From NCBI GenBank assembly GCA_945900755.1, contig CAMDKS010000015.1:1-64000 (forward strand): a stretch of 64,000 bases of DNA, in the 5' to 3' direction. Positions within the stretch are counted from its first letter, which is position 1; the number at the start of each line of letters is the position of its first letter. The notes beneath the pieces are model-generated. The model made no database searches and was not told where the DNA came from. It saw only the letters and a program-made list of their open reading frames with translations. This document shows positions 51,355 to 61,631 of this stretch, one piece after another. This stretch comes from Bdellovibrio sp. ZAP7. Its GTDB lineage: Bacteria > Bdellovibrionota_B > Oligoflexia > Oligoflexales > RGVZ01. The position numbers and the translations under genes are program-made.

Positions 51355-52020
51355 TCAAGAAAATGCTTCGAACATGGTCATGTCATCAACAATGTCTTTA
51401 GGAGCTGGACGCTTGAGTACAGTGGGATAGAACGCTTCTCTTTCGACCGCCGATCCAAGACTTTTTCCAATTTTTTCGGCCACGGCGGCAACGGCATCAG
51501 CAGAGGTAGGCATTGCGTCGATTGAGGACTTCCATCCGTCAACCATCCTAGTTAGGCGCTGTTTAATGCCATCTTCAAATTGCATACTAGTGAGGACAGG
51601 AACCAGTTTTTCTTTGAGGCCGGTTTCAAATTGAATAATCGTTTCTAGTTGTTTTTGAACGCCAGAAATTGACAGGCGAGCTTGCTTAGCATCGTCATTT
51701 TCCGCTATATTGCTTAGACTTGCCTCTGCACCGCCACCCGCCATTTCGGCTTGAATGGCATCCATAAGATCATCGACCTCACGGTTTACGGCTTCTTTGC
51801 TTTCGGCTACACCCTCTGCACCAAAATAAAGGTCATGAAAATCTGTAACAGCTTTCTGCTGTTCTGAACTAAGATAGTCCCCACTGCTATTCATAATTAA
51901 CTCAACAGCGTTTGATGCACCTTCGGTGACCAACAGTGTCCAGTCGTGAATAATTTTTAAAAATGCCTCGTCTAATATATTCCCTGCTGCCATGACTACT
52001 CCAAATTTTTGGCTCACCAA
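51355..52020 (-). CDS. CheZ-like chemotaxis protein (putative), paralogue of the neighbour
   Basis: SMQFEDGIKQRL (D-x3-Q) and C-terminal IVDDMTMF. Confidence 0.5.
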   Translation of the reverse strand: MVSQKFGVVMAAGNILDEAFLKIIHDWTLLVTEGASNAVELIMNSSGDYLSSEQQKAVTDFHDLYFGAEGVAESKEAVNREVDDLMDAIQAEMAGGGAEASLSNIAENDDAKQARLSISGVQKQLETIIQFETGLKEKLVPVLTSMQFEDGIKQRLTRMVDGWKSSIDAMPTSADAVAAVAEKIGKSLGSAVEREAFYPTVLKRPAPKDIVDDMTMFEAFS

Positions 52021-52203
52021 TGAAAGAAAAGCAGACGGTATCCAGCAAAATACTGTCCCTCTATATTATATCACTCAACAGGTAAAACTAAACCTGACAC
52101 CAATAAATTTCAGGCGGCATCGACAAAAGTGGGCCAAATTTTTGGTATTTTGGCAAATAAGTCCAAGTGGCGAAATTCACATCCGTGATTTGCAGTCCAA
52201 ACC

Positions 52204-53742
52204 CTAAATGTCAAACTTAATGCCCTGCGCCAACGGAAGGTGCCCAGAGTAGTTGATGGTGTTCGTTTGGCGTCGCATATAGGCTTTCCAGGAATCGGAG
52301 CCGGACTCACGTCCACCTCCTGTTTCTTTTTCGCCACCGAATGCGCCGCCGATTTCAGCTCCGGAGGTTCCGATATTTACGTTAGCGATACCGCAATCGG
52401 AGCCCCAAGCAGCGAGGAAGGCTTCGGCCTGTTGGAGATTTTCGGTAAAGACGGAGGAACTGAGACCTTGTTTTACATCATTTTGAAGGGCTACAGCATT
52501 TTCAACTTGGCCTTCATATTTCATTAAATACAAAATCGGAGCGAATGTTTCTTCTTGGACGACTGCCATTGAATTTTTCGCTTCGACGATAGCGGGACGA
52601 ACGTAGCAACCGGATGGGAAGCCATCAATAATTTCGCCACCAAAAATAATTTTAGCGCCTTGTTCTTTGGCACTAGCCAGCGCTTTTTGCATCATGTGAA
52701 CGGCATCTTTATCTATGAGTGGCCCGACATGATTTTTTTCATCGAGTGGGGATCCGATTCGAAGTCCTGAAAAGGCTTTAACAAGCATGTCTTTTACTTT
52801 GTCGTACATAGATGCGTGCACAAACAGACGGCGAGTGGTGGTGCAACGTTGGCCGCAGGTTCCGACGGCACCGAAGACTATGCCTGGTGCCGCGATTTGG
52901 AGGTTGGCGTGTTCGGTAAGGATAATGGCATTATTACCACCGAGCTCTAGAAGGGATCGACCAAGACGTTTCCCAACAACTTCTGCGACTCGTTTTCCAA
53001 GTCGGCAGGAGCCCGTTGCGGAGACGAGAGGAATACGATCATCGGCCAGCATTGGCTCTCCAACTTCCGAGACGTCACCTACGATCATGGCTAGGGTGCC
53101 TTCAGGAACTTTATTGGCGGCAAGTACGTCTTTAATAATATGAAAGCAGGCGATCGCGGAGAGTGGTGTTTTTTCGCTAGGCTTCCAGATCGACACATCG
53201 CCGCAGACCATTGCAATTAGACTATTCCAGGCCCAAACGGCGACAGGAAAATTAAAAGCAGAGATGATGCCAATAATTCCAAGCGGGTGCCATTGTTCGT
53301 ACATTCTATGGCCGGGACGTTCTGAATGCATGGTTAGACCGTACATTTGCCGAGAGAGCCCGACGGCAAAGTCTGCAATGTCGATCATTTCTTGAACTTC
53401 TCCGAGTCCTTCTTGAAGGGACTTTCCCATTTCATAGCTAACAAGTTTACCAAGAGGTTGTTTAAATTCGCGAAGCTTGTTGCCAATTTGCCGAACGACT
53501 TCTCCTCGTTGCGGTGCGGGAACTTTTCGCCACTCAATAAATGCAGCCTGTGACGCAGTGACCACGGCATTGTAATCTGATTTAGATGCCTTATAGACTC
53601 GTCCGATTACGTTTCCGTCGACGGGGCTAATGCTTTCAAAAGAACCATGTTTACGGGCGCCTGCGGTTTTAGTTCCTGTATGAACGCCGTCAACGTCACC
53701 GTGAATACCTAGGACGTCTAAAAAATCCATCGAAATCGTCAT
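52204..53742 (-). CDS. aldehyde dehydrogenase, ALDH7-like
   Basis: LELGGNNAIILTEHANL, GTCGQRCTTTRRLFVH, GSDCGIANVNIGTSGAEIGGAFGGEKETGGGRESGSDSWKAYMRR. Confidence 0.92.
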   Translation of the reverse strand: MTISMDFLDVLGIHGDVDGVHTGTKTAGARKHGSFESISPVDGNVIGRVYKASKSDYNAVVTASQAAFIEWRKVPAPQRGEVVRQIGNKLREFKQPLGKLVSYEMGKSLQEGLGEVQEMIDIADFAVGLSRQMYGLTMHSERPGHRMYEQWHPLGIIGIISAFNFPVAVWAWNSLIAMVCGDVSIWKPSEKTPLSAIACFHIIKDVLAANKVPEGTLAMIVGDVSEVGEPMLADDRIPLVSATGSCRLGKRVAEVVGKRLGRSLLELGGNNAIILTEHANLQIAAPGIVFGAVGTCGQRCTTTRRLFVHASMYDKVKDMLVKAFSGLRIGSPLDEKNHVGPLIDKDAVHMMQKALASAKEQGAKIIFGGEIIDGFPSGCYVRPAIVEAKNSMAVVQEETFAPILYLMKYEGQVENAVALQNDVKQGLSSSVFTENLQQAEAFLAAWGSDCGIANVNIGTSGAEIGGAFGGEKETGGGRESGSDSWKAYMRRQTNTINYSGHLPLAQGIKFDI

Positions 53743-53881
53743 AATAAAACCCCTCTTAATGGTGCATATTTTCCAGATTTGGAGTGTAACCTTAAAATCG
53801 CTTCAATTTCTAGCAAGTTCCCTATAGTATCGGTTCTCCTAATCATTTTCTCTCGTAGGACCCACTAATTCTAGGAAATCA

Positions 53882-55111
53882 ATGTCAGCCCCCTTCCTTA
53901 TTGCCGCACGTTATTTATTGGCCACACGATCTAGCAGGTTTTTGACTTGGATGACGGTGCTTTCGATTTCAGGGATCAGTATTGGCATTGCGGCGATGAT
54001 TGTTGTTTTATCCGTTATTGATGGATTTGAAATTGAGCTTCGAAACCGTTTTCTAGCAGCAAATGCGCATATTCTAGCCTTTCAATTCCCCTCAGGGATT
54101 GACTCGGGGGATGACTGGTCAAAAGTGATTGAAAAGGACTTCGGACCTGAACTTACGGGCATCAGCCCCTTCGTTCACTCGGAGACAATGGCAACTAAAG
54201 ACGGCTTGATGCATAGTATCCTAATTCGCGGGATTCATCCGATTTTGCGAAAAAAAGCTCAGGATTTAACGCCTTGGGTCGAGCCCAAAAGTGCCCTAGA
54301 TGAGCTAACCAAAAGTTTTGAACATCCCGACCAGTACCCCTCCCCAAAGCCAATTATTATTGGAGTTGGTCTTTTATCACTACTTCAAAGCAAAGTGGGC
54401 GAGTCGATTAAACTGGTCACTCCTGATTCAAAGAGTCTTGGGGAGATGCGTGAGTTTCGTGTTGTTGGGGTATATGATTCGGGGAACCGGCATTACGATG
54501 ATAAACTTGGAATTATGGCCCTCAATGATTCGCAGGATTTTTTTGGCATGGAAAACAGAGTGCACGGATTAGAGATCGGGCTTAAACGGCCGGCGGACTC
54601 ACAAATTATCGCAGACAAAATGAAGGGTAAGTATTCGTTGACGATTAAGGAGTGGCAGTCTTTCAATCGGCAAATGTTTGAGGCTATGGAAATGGAACGA
54701 GCGGTTATCGGGTTGATTGTAGCGCTTGTTGGATTTGTGGCTAGCTTCAATATTTTGACGACACTCTTTGTTTCAGTAACTCAAAAGCAGCGGTCGATTT
54801 CGATTCTCAAGGCGTTAGGCGGCACAAATTGGGACATTCAAAAAGTATTTCTGTATCAGGGTTTGTTTATCGGCATCTTCGGTGGAACCCTGGGGGCGCT
54901 CTTGGCCTTTATCATTAGTAAATTTCTTGAGAGATACGAATTTATTGCACTTCCCGACCTTTACTTGCTTGCGAGGTTGCCGATTACCTATCACGCAACT
55001 GTTTATGGTTACGTCGCACTTGCTGGCTGCGCCATTTGCGTCCTTGCAGGTGTTTATCCTGCCTGGGTTGCCAGTCGTAGCAACATCATCGACGGTTTTA
55101 CAGGGCGGTAA
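53882..55111 (+). CDS. lipoprotein-releasing ABC transporter permease (LolC/LolE family)
   Basis: FLIAARYLLATRSSRFLTWMTVLSISGISIGIAAMIVVLSVIDGFE; MacB/FtsX C-terminal TM region. Confidence 0.88.
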   Translation: MSAPFLIAARYLLATRSSRFLTWMTVLSISGISIGIAAMIVVLSVIDGFEIELRNRFLAANAHILAFQFPSGIDSGDDWSKVIEKDFGPELTGISPFVHSETMATKDGLMHSILIRGIHPILRKKAQDLTPWVEPKSALDELTKSFEHPDQYPSPKPIIIGVGLLSLLQSKVGESIKLVTPDSKSLGEMREFRVVGVYDSGNRHYDDKLGIMALNDSQDFFGMENRVHGLEIGLKRPADSQIIADKMKGKYSLTIKEWQSFNRQMFEAMEMERAVIGLIVALVGFVASFNILTTLFVSVTQKQRSISILKALGGTNWDIQKVFLYQGLFIGIFGGTLGALLAFIISKFLERYEFIALPDLYLLARLPITYHATVYGYVALAGCAICVLAGVYPAWVASRSNIIDGFTGR

Positions 55112-55295
55112 GCTGGGCTTTGGGAAACATTCTGGGAATTCTCCTCCTAGATGAAAATTACGCCACTTAAAATATTACTGAATAATTTTCAAATATCTGC
55201 AATAATATTAATGCATTGTGTGTGATGCGCCGTCGCAACGGTTTATTGGACTAATTGGACTGCTTATAAATTCATTGACGAATTGAGTAGGAATC

Positions 55296-56162
55296 GTGAG
55301 CAAGTATAAAAAGAAAAAACCATTATCAAAGTCAGCGGCTCTCGAATTGGGAGAGGCGCTTTCGACACCTAGCCCTTCTGCAATTTTGCCTCAAAAATCC
55401 GCTCAACTTGCAGAAAATAAAAAACCCAAGCGACTCGCAACTGGATCATTAAAACTCCAGTTTGCGGGAGATGTCATTCTAGTCAAGAACCCTGAAAAGG
55501 CGTTAAGTGGTTTTTTTAAGCGGTATGCTGCACTTTTTGAGGCACTCGCAAATATGCCCAAAGAGCAACGAGGGCTAGTCTATAAAATCATGACTGGTCT
55601 GATGCTTACGAGCCACGCTAAAAAATCGAACGACGTAGAGGCAAAACGAAAGTTATTTGAACTCAAAAACCTGCTCTACCTAAGAATTGCAAATGACCGA
55701 GCCCTTCGCCGGCAAGTTGAATTTAAGTATCTATCGAGCAAAAACTTCCGCGTGCTTAATTATTGCCCGTCCTGTGCAGTGGCCAATACAGCACTAGGCG
55801 TCGACCGCCACAAATGGAAGTACTGTAAAAAATGTGAGGTGGATCATAATTTTTACAACTTATTATCGATGGAGTTTCGATTCGAAAAAGGCTTTGCGCG
55901 AATGTTTATTTCCAACGATCAAATCAATCGGATTGAGCAGTTTAAGCTTCCACCGAGAATAAAATCCGACATTTTAACAGAAGAAGCCATCGTCGACCAA
56001 TTTCACTATAATACACGAAATCTCGACGCTATTGATATTGATTCAATACTAAAATTACACGGAAAATTACTGATCGTTGCCCCGCCAGCAAAAGCCTCAA
56101 AGACGTCGCCGGCTAACCCATCAGTCTTGATTAAAAATCCTGTGAAAAAATCCACCCGCTGA
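55296..56162 (+). CDS. hypothetical protein with putative zinc ribbon
   Basis: CPSCAVANTALGVDRHKWKYCKKC. Confidence 0.6.
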   Translation: MSKYKKKKPLSKSAALELGEALSTPSPSAILPQKSAQLAENKKPKRLATGSLKLQFAGDVILVKNPEKALSGFFKRYAALFEALANMPKEQRGLVYKIMTGLMLTSHAKKSNDVEAKRKLFELKNLLYLRIANDRALRRQVEFKYLSSKNFRVLNYCPSCAVANTALGVDRHKWKYCKKCEVDHNFYNLLSMEFRFEKGFARMFISNDQINRIEQFKLPPRIKSDILTEEAIVDQFHYNTRNLDAIDIDSILKLHGKLLIVAPPAKASKTSPANPSVLIKNPVKKSTR

Positions 56163-57215
56163 CGAGAGTGTTTCTTCTTTAGAAATCTCTGCGTATTTTA
56201 GGAGAATTTCCCGTTGTTCTTTGGTTAGTTTTTTTGGCACGACTACCCGCATTTCGACATGCATGTCTCCACGTCCTACGCCTTTTAGGTGAGGTACGCC
56301 AGAGCCGGGAAGAGTTAAGCGCTCTCCTGACTGAGTGCCCGAGGGGACATCGACTTCGATGTCTCCGTCCAAAGTTTTTACAGTTAACTTACAGCCCAAC
56401 GCCGCTTGAGCAATACCTATGGGCTGCTCCACAATTAGATCTAGACCATCACGAACAAAGCGATCACTTTCCTTAACATGCAGCACAACATACAGATCGC
56501 CACTTGGTCCACCTGCGGGTCCGGGTTCACCCTCGCCAGACAGCCTAAGTCTAACCCCTGAATCGACACCTGCCGGAACTTTCACAGCCAATTTTTTCTT
56601 TTTGTTCATGCGGCCTTGCCCGCGGCAACTTTCGCAAGGCTTCTCAATCGTAGATCCTTGACCTGCACAAGTAGGGCACACCATTCGCACTGCGAAGAAC
56701 CCTTGAGTCCGATTTACTTGCCCGTGACCTGCGCAGGTGCGACATGTATTTCTGTTACTTCCGGCTTTAGCTCCAGTTCCAGTACAGGTATCACAGCGAA
56801 CGGGCCGTTCAATCTCAACCTCCCGTTCAACTCCAAAAACCGCTTCTTCAAATTCAATGGCCATATCGTATCGAAGATCCGAGCCGCGTTTGACGCCACC
56901 TCTTTGACCGCCTCCGGCCATTCCAAAAAAGTCTTCAAAAATCGAGCCGAAGCTTGAAAATATATCGTTAACGTCCGAAAAACCTTGATTGCCAACACCC
57001 TGGTGGCCAAATCGGTCGTAGCGAGCACGTTTTTCGGAGTCTGAAAGAACTTCGTAGGCCTCACTCGCCTCTTTAAATTTCTCTTCTGCTGATTTGTCGT
57101 CGGGATTGCGATCTGGATGAAATTTCATCGCAAGCTTCCGGTAAGCAGCCTTCACTTCGGGTCCTGCTGATTCTTTTGCAACGCCTAGTATTTCGTAATA
57201 ATCTCGTTTTGCCAC
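56121..57215 (-). CDS. dnaJ: molecular chaperone DnaJ
   Basis: J domain with HPD, four zinc-finger repeats (CDTCTGTGA, CRTCAGHGQ, CPTCAGQGS, CESCRGQGR). Confidence 0.97.
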   Translation of the reverse strand: MAKRDYYEILGVAKESAGPEVKAAYRKLAMKFHPDRNPDDKSAEEKFKEASEAYEVLSDSEKRARYDRFGHQGVGNQGFSDVNDIFSSFGSIFEDFFGMAGGGQRGGVKRGSDLRYDMAIEFEEAVFGVEREVEIERPVRCDTCTGTGAKAGSNRNTCRTCAGHGQVNRTQGFFAVRMVCPTCAGQGSTIEKPCESCRGQGRMNKKKKLAVKVPAGVDSGVRLRLSGEGEPGPAGGPSGDLYVVLHVKESDRFVRDGLDLIVEQPIGIAQAALGCKLTVKTLDGDIEVDVPSGTQSGERLTLPGSGVPHLKGVGRGDMHVEMRVVVPKKLTKEQREILLKYAEISKEETLSSAGGFFHRIFNQD

Positions 57216-57331
57216 GAATTCATGACCTCTATCAGTCTAAAATATGAAAAAATATGAAACAAATATCGATCAATCGTCGATTAACTTTACCGCTTAAATC
57301 GTCTAAAGATTGGCTAGAATCCTAACTCATT

Positions 57332-58153
57332 TTAGCCGCCAAAGCTATGCTCGGGACTTGGAAATTTTCGTAATTTAACATCCTTGTCAAAGCTGGATAG
57401 CGAATCTCCAATTATTTTATTCAAGTCTGCATATTTTTTAAGAAATTTGGGATTAAATGACGCATCAAACCCAAGGAGGTCATGCATAACAAGTACTTGG
57501 CCATCGCAACCTACGCCTGCACCAATGCCAATGGTTGGAACCACTAAATCCTTAGACACAAGCGCGGCGACTTGTGACGGAATCATCTCCAAAACCACGC
57601 AGAAAGCACCGGCATCCTGGAGTGCCTTAGCATCTGCAAGAAGTCTTTTTTGCTCTGATTTTTCCTTGGCTTGAACCCTGTATCCACTGAGAGCATGTAC
57701 ACTTTGCGGCGTCAATCCGAGATGTCCAATGACCGGAATTCCCGCGGCTACAAGTGCCGCCACCTGAGGACAGATGGCTTCGCCGCCCTCTAATTTCACA
57801 CCATGAGCTCCACCTAACTGCATTAATTTAGCTGCATTTCTAAGTGCGTCGTCTCGATTAGCATAAGTCATGAATGGCATATCGGCGGCTACAAAGGGTC
57901 GTTTTACAACTCTAGTGACGGCGGCCGTGTGGTGAATCATATCTTCGAGTGTCACGGGAATTGTCGAGTCGTACCCAAGTAAAACATTTCCAAGACTATC
58001 CCCGACGAGGACCATGTCGATTGTGGAGGCCTCAACAATTCTTCCAAAGGCAGAATCATAACAGGTCACCATACTAATGGCTTCACCGGCTACCTTCTTA
58101 TTTAAAAGTGTGGCGACGGTAATCGGCTGCGATTTAGTTAAGACGTGACTCAT
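57332..58153 (-). CDS. panB: 3-methyl-2-oxobutanoate hydroxymethyltransferase
   Basis: MVTCYDSAFGRIVE, LVGDSLGNVLLGYDSTIPVTLEDM, GHLGLTPQSVHALSGYRVQ; start at MSHVLTKSQP. Confidence 0.95.
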   Translation of the reverse strand: MSHVLTKSQPITVATLLNKKVAGEAISMVTCYDSAFGRIVEASTIDMVLVGDSLGNVLLGYDSTIPVTLEDMIHHTAAVTRVVKRPFVAADMPFMTYANRDDALRNAAKLMQLGGAHGVKLEGGEAICPQVAALVAAGIPVIGHLGLTPQSVHALSGYRVQAKEKSEQKRLLADAKALQDAGAFCVVLEMIPSQVAALVSKDLVVPTIGIGAGVGCDGQVLVMHDLLGFDASFNPKFLKKYADLNKIIGDSLSSFDKDVKLRKFPSPEHSFGG

Positions 58154-58283
58154 AGTGGCACCCTCCCTGAAACTCACATATACTAGGAAAACAAATAGAA
58201 AGACAAGAGCAATCGCTACCGCTATAGGCTTAACGAGAGACCTGATTTTTTCGGTTTCGTTTCGAAATAAGGAATACAAGATT

Positions 58284-58943
58284 ATGGATTTTTTTGCCCC
58301 ATTAGACCAATATTGCGAGCGAACAGGCATCGGCTTGTGGAACGAACCCGTCAATTTATTATCAAATGCAGGCTTTGTTATTAGTGGGTTGCTTATTTTT
58401 AAGCTTTTAAAGTCGAACCACTATAAACAACAACCCGTTGGCTCAAAGTTTCTAGCCTCGATGATGATCGTGATCGGCATTGGCAGCGCCTTATTTCATA
58501 GCTTTGCAAATGTTTGGTCCATGTGGGCCGACGTGATTCCGATTACTATTTTTGTGCTCTCTTATCTTTTTCTATTTCTCCGCTATACTGCCGGAGCGTC
58601 GATTCAAAAGGCCGTCGTTCTATTGGTCAGTTTTGGCGTTTTGTCGGCACTTCTCACAATGATCTCAGATCATCAAATCGCCAATGGAGGCGAGGCTTAC
58701 TTCGGTGTATGGACTGCGCTTTTTGGAATTTCCTGTTTTTACGCCGGCCGTAGGCAGCCACTGAATCAATGGCGAGTGGCCCTTGCAGCCGCAGCGTTTA
58801 CTGGTTCACTATTTTTGCGTACCATTGATTTGAAGTACTGTGACTCTTGGCCTATTGGTACCCATGTTTTCTGGCACTTATTGAACAGTTTCGTCGTTTT
58901 TTTGCTTACCAGCGCTTACATTTCAGAGCGTCCCAGAAGTTGA
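58284..58943 (+). CDS. ceramidase-like (CREST superfamily) membrane protein
   Basis: ERTGIGLWNEPVNLLSNAGFVISG, GSALFHSFANVWSMWADVIPI, GTHVFWHLLNS. Confidence 0.75.
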   Translation: MDFFAPLDQYCERTGIGLWNEPVNLLSNAGFVISGLLIFKLLKSNHYKQQPVGSKFLASMMIVIGIGSALFHSFANVWSMWADVIPITIFVLSYLFLFLRYTAGASIQKAVVLLVSFGVLSALLTMISDHQIANGGEAYFGVWTALFGISCFYAGRRQPLNQWRVALAAAAFTGSLFLRTIDLKYCDSWPIGTHVFWHLLNSFVVFLLTSAYISERPRS

Positions 58944-59533
58944 ACGCACGAATCCCTTAGGGTGAGAACCTTAGGTCTGGTTTGTTGTGATATGAATGTG
59001 GAAGATTTGGGGTGGGAACTTGATATGGACGCTGGTGAAGGGAGCTTCTCGTGCGTTGCGTCATTCTCTATAGAGCAATAGCCGTGCCAATAGTTCCAAA
59101 ATTGTGGCACATAATTAAACAGAATAGTTTTATTCAATATTTACAGGGATATATAGACCATTCCTGAGACGTTTTAGCAGTAACTCGGCCATGTTGCGCC
59201 CATTATTCGGGCAATCCAGAACTGCACTGGTACAGATTTAATACCAGGTAAACGCTTGTTTAGAATCCATTTGCGTCATTTCAACAAAATTGACCGTCTC
59301 CATCTGCCAAGCACCGGTCCTTCACGCTCGTATGTCACCTTCGGAAAAAAAATACGCCCTCTCTACAAAGGCGATTGTGGGTTTTACCTTAAAAGGTAAC
59401 CAACTTGAATACGTCCAACATTTTGGTCATTTTTAATTTGTTACCAATTTTCTAATGGCCCTGTTTCCCTATTTTCCAATTTGAGTCGCCGGCATTCCCT
59501 TAAGTTGCCCGCAAATGGACCGATACCTTTCCC

Positions 59534-61603
59534 ATGAAACACAAAGCATTAATTCCAACAGATAAATCCCCGTCTCGTTTGCGTACAATGTACGAGGCAA
59601 GGCGTCGCAACCTTCCGCCGATGGGTACGCGCTCTCGACCTGCGATGTTGATCACGGCCGTTTTTGCAATGAGCCTCATTTCAATTCTGACATCTCTCAC
59701 GTGGGTGCAACGAAGCGACTTAGATTACCTAAGAGACGCCTCCTCAGTAAAAATAATGGACAACTTAAAATGGGACGTTAACCTCCCTGGGCGACCAACC
59801 CAAAAAGTAGATTTCTTGGAACTCGCTGCGATTTCCGTCAGCGACCTGAAGGGTAAGCCTTACACGCTAACTGCGATAATTCCAACGGCAGTTATTGCGT
59901 CGATCAAGCCAAGTGTTCCCGAAGAATCCATCGTTTTAGTACTACCCGCCTTCGCGCATCAAGAGGCCATTCTCCAAACAACCTGGACAGACCGACGGCA
60001 CTTTGCATCTAGCGAAGGTCTAAACATCGCATTTCCGCCCCTTGTATCAAATAGTGAATTTCAAACTGTAACTCTCACACTTACGCCAACTAATATTCAA
60101 AAAACTATTATAAATTCCTCGACAAACCAGATTCCAATGTTTTTTTCTGGGTCCATTCGATATCAAAGGTATAATGATTTTCTCCTTGCAAAACGGGTAG
60201 GATCTGGCAAACAGCTGGCCGATATAGGGCGTATTGTTCTTGCGCTATTCAGTGTCCTGCTTTTTTTGTTTATCGACAGCTCACCAGAATGTCTCGGACT
60301 TGGTATGTTCATGAGTCTTAAAGCACTGGGCGTTGTTGCCAGTCAACGCTGGTTCCCCGATGCGATGTTCTCCCCATGGGTTGTCGCCCACCTTCAAACA
60401 TACTTTTTAGGTTTTGCAGATTTCATGCAGCTGTATTTTTTCACGCAACTCGCCCGTTTGAATAAACCTCGGCCGATGGCATGGCTGGCTGCTGGCGCAA
60501 TGTTTGGCGCTATATATTCACTCGGCATGGGAATTCAGACCTTGCCCGGCGAATTTAATTGGAGTCACGAGATTTGGCGATATCGCAATATTCTAATCGG
60601 CCTTGGGTGTCTCGCCTGCGCTCTACCTGTTTCGGCACTCTGCCTCAAGGACAAGCACTATCACCGTGCAGCGGCCCTTTTGCTTGCTTCCACCGGAGTA
60701 CTTGTGCAGGTCATCACGCCGCTCATTATAGACATTCCTGGGGTATCAGATCAGCTTTGGTATAAGACTTGGTATGCTAGCTTCGAAACCCTTACGCCCT
60801 ATGTATTTGCTCTAAGCACATTTATCAACGTATCCACCCTTGAAAAACGAGTTAAAACTCTAACCGATAACGCCATTAACGCAAAGGTTATGGAACAACA
60901 ATTGGAGCTTGCGAAAGCAGTACAAGAAACCTTTTTCAAAATCCCCATCATGCCACCAGGCGTAAGTCTGGCCATTAGCCACCGAGCGGAGATGTACGTT
61001 TCCGGTGATATGATCTATAGTTATCACGATAAAAATAGTAATGCGGCCATAGCACTAATTTGTGACGTGACAGGCCACGGATTACACGCAGCGCTCAAAG
61101 CAAGTATATGTAGTGTGATCTGTGATTCAATTTGGGATGTCGAAAGACTGCGCCAGAGTGACACCAATTATAGTCGCCTTGAAATTCTTCATGACCGTGC
61201 ATCAGGATTCTTTGCCAAAACAGCGGTCATGCCAGATCTCTTAGCCGTCGTAGGCTGCGAGGTCTCTCTCAAGGAAAAGCAGGCCATCTTTTACAGAGCA
61301 AATGCCGTGTACCCACTCCTTATTTCCAAATCAAGCGATGGCGCTTGGGACATGAGACTAATTATCGGTGACAATGTAAGCGTTCATAAGGTGCAATTGA
61401 CTGGTCACTCTTTCATAGTTTTATTCACTGACGGCCTCATTGATTCTAGCCGCACTTATAAACATTTTACGGACTGGCTAAGGTCTCGACTCCCTCAGGA
61501 ACAAAACCTGACAGCGGAGCGCCTTAAAGAACTCATGCTGTCCTTCGAACGCTGGGTAGAGACCCACGACGACCGCACAATGTGCGTTCTTGAGGTCGCC
61601 TGA
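59534..61603 (+). CDS. membrane-bound SpoIIE/PP2C-type serine phosphatase
   Basis: Multi-TM N-terminus; C-terminal QLELAKAVQETFF, YVSGDMIYSY, ICDVTGHGLHAALKAS, LFTDGLIDS. Confidence 0.85.
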   Translation: MKHKALIPTDKSPSRLRTMYEARRRNLPPMGTRSRPAMLITAVFAMSLISILTSLTWVQRSDLDYLRDASSVKIMDNLKWDVNLPGRPTQKVDFLELAAISVSDLKGKPYTLTAIIPTAVIASIKPSVPEESIVLVLPAFAHQEAILQTTWTDRRHFASSEGLNIAFPPLVSNSEFQTVTLTLTPTNIQKTIINSSTNQIPMFFSGSIRYQRYNDFLLAKRVGSGKQLADIGRIVLALFSVLLFLFIDSSPECLGLGMFMSLKALGVVASQRWFPDAMFSPWVVAHLQTYFLGFADFMQLYFFTQLARLNKPRPMAWLAAGAMFGAIYSLGMGIQTLPGEFNWSHEIWRYRNILIGLGCLACALPVSALCLKDKHYHRAAALLLASTGVLVQVITPLIIDIPGVSDQLWYKTWYASFETLTPYVFALSTFINVSTLEKRVKTLTDNAINAKVMEQQLELAKAVQETFFKIPIMPPGVSLAISHRAEMYVSGDMIYSYHDKNSNAAIALICDVTGHGLHAALKASICSVICDSIWDVERLRQSDTNYSRLEILHDRASGFFAKTAVMPDLLAVVGCEVSLKEKQAIFYRANAVYPLLISKSSDGAWDMRLIIGDNVSVHKVQLTGHSFIVLFTDGLIDSSRTYKHFTDWLRSRLPQEQNLTAERLKELMLSFERWVETHDDRTMCVLEVA

Positions 61604-61631
61604 TTCAGCTCGACCTAATGGATATCAATTA

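Noticed and set aside
56234-56957. Plus-strand ORFs (80-113 aa) across dnaJ
   Set aside because: Antisense to clear dnaJ zinc-finger coding sequence
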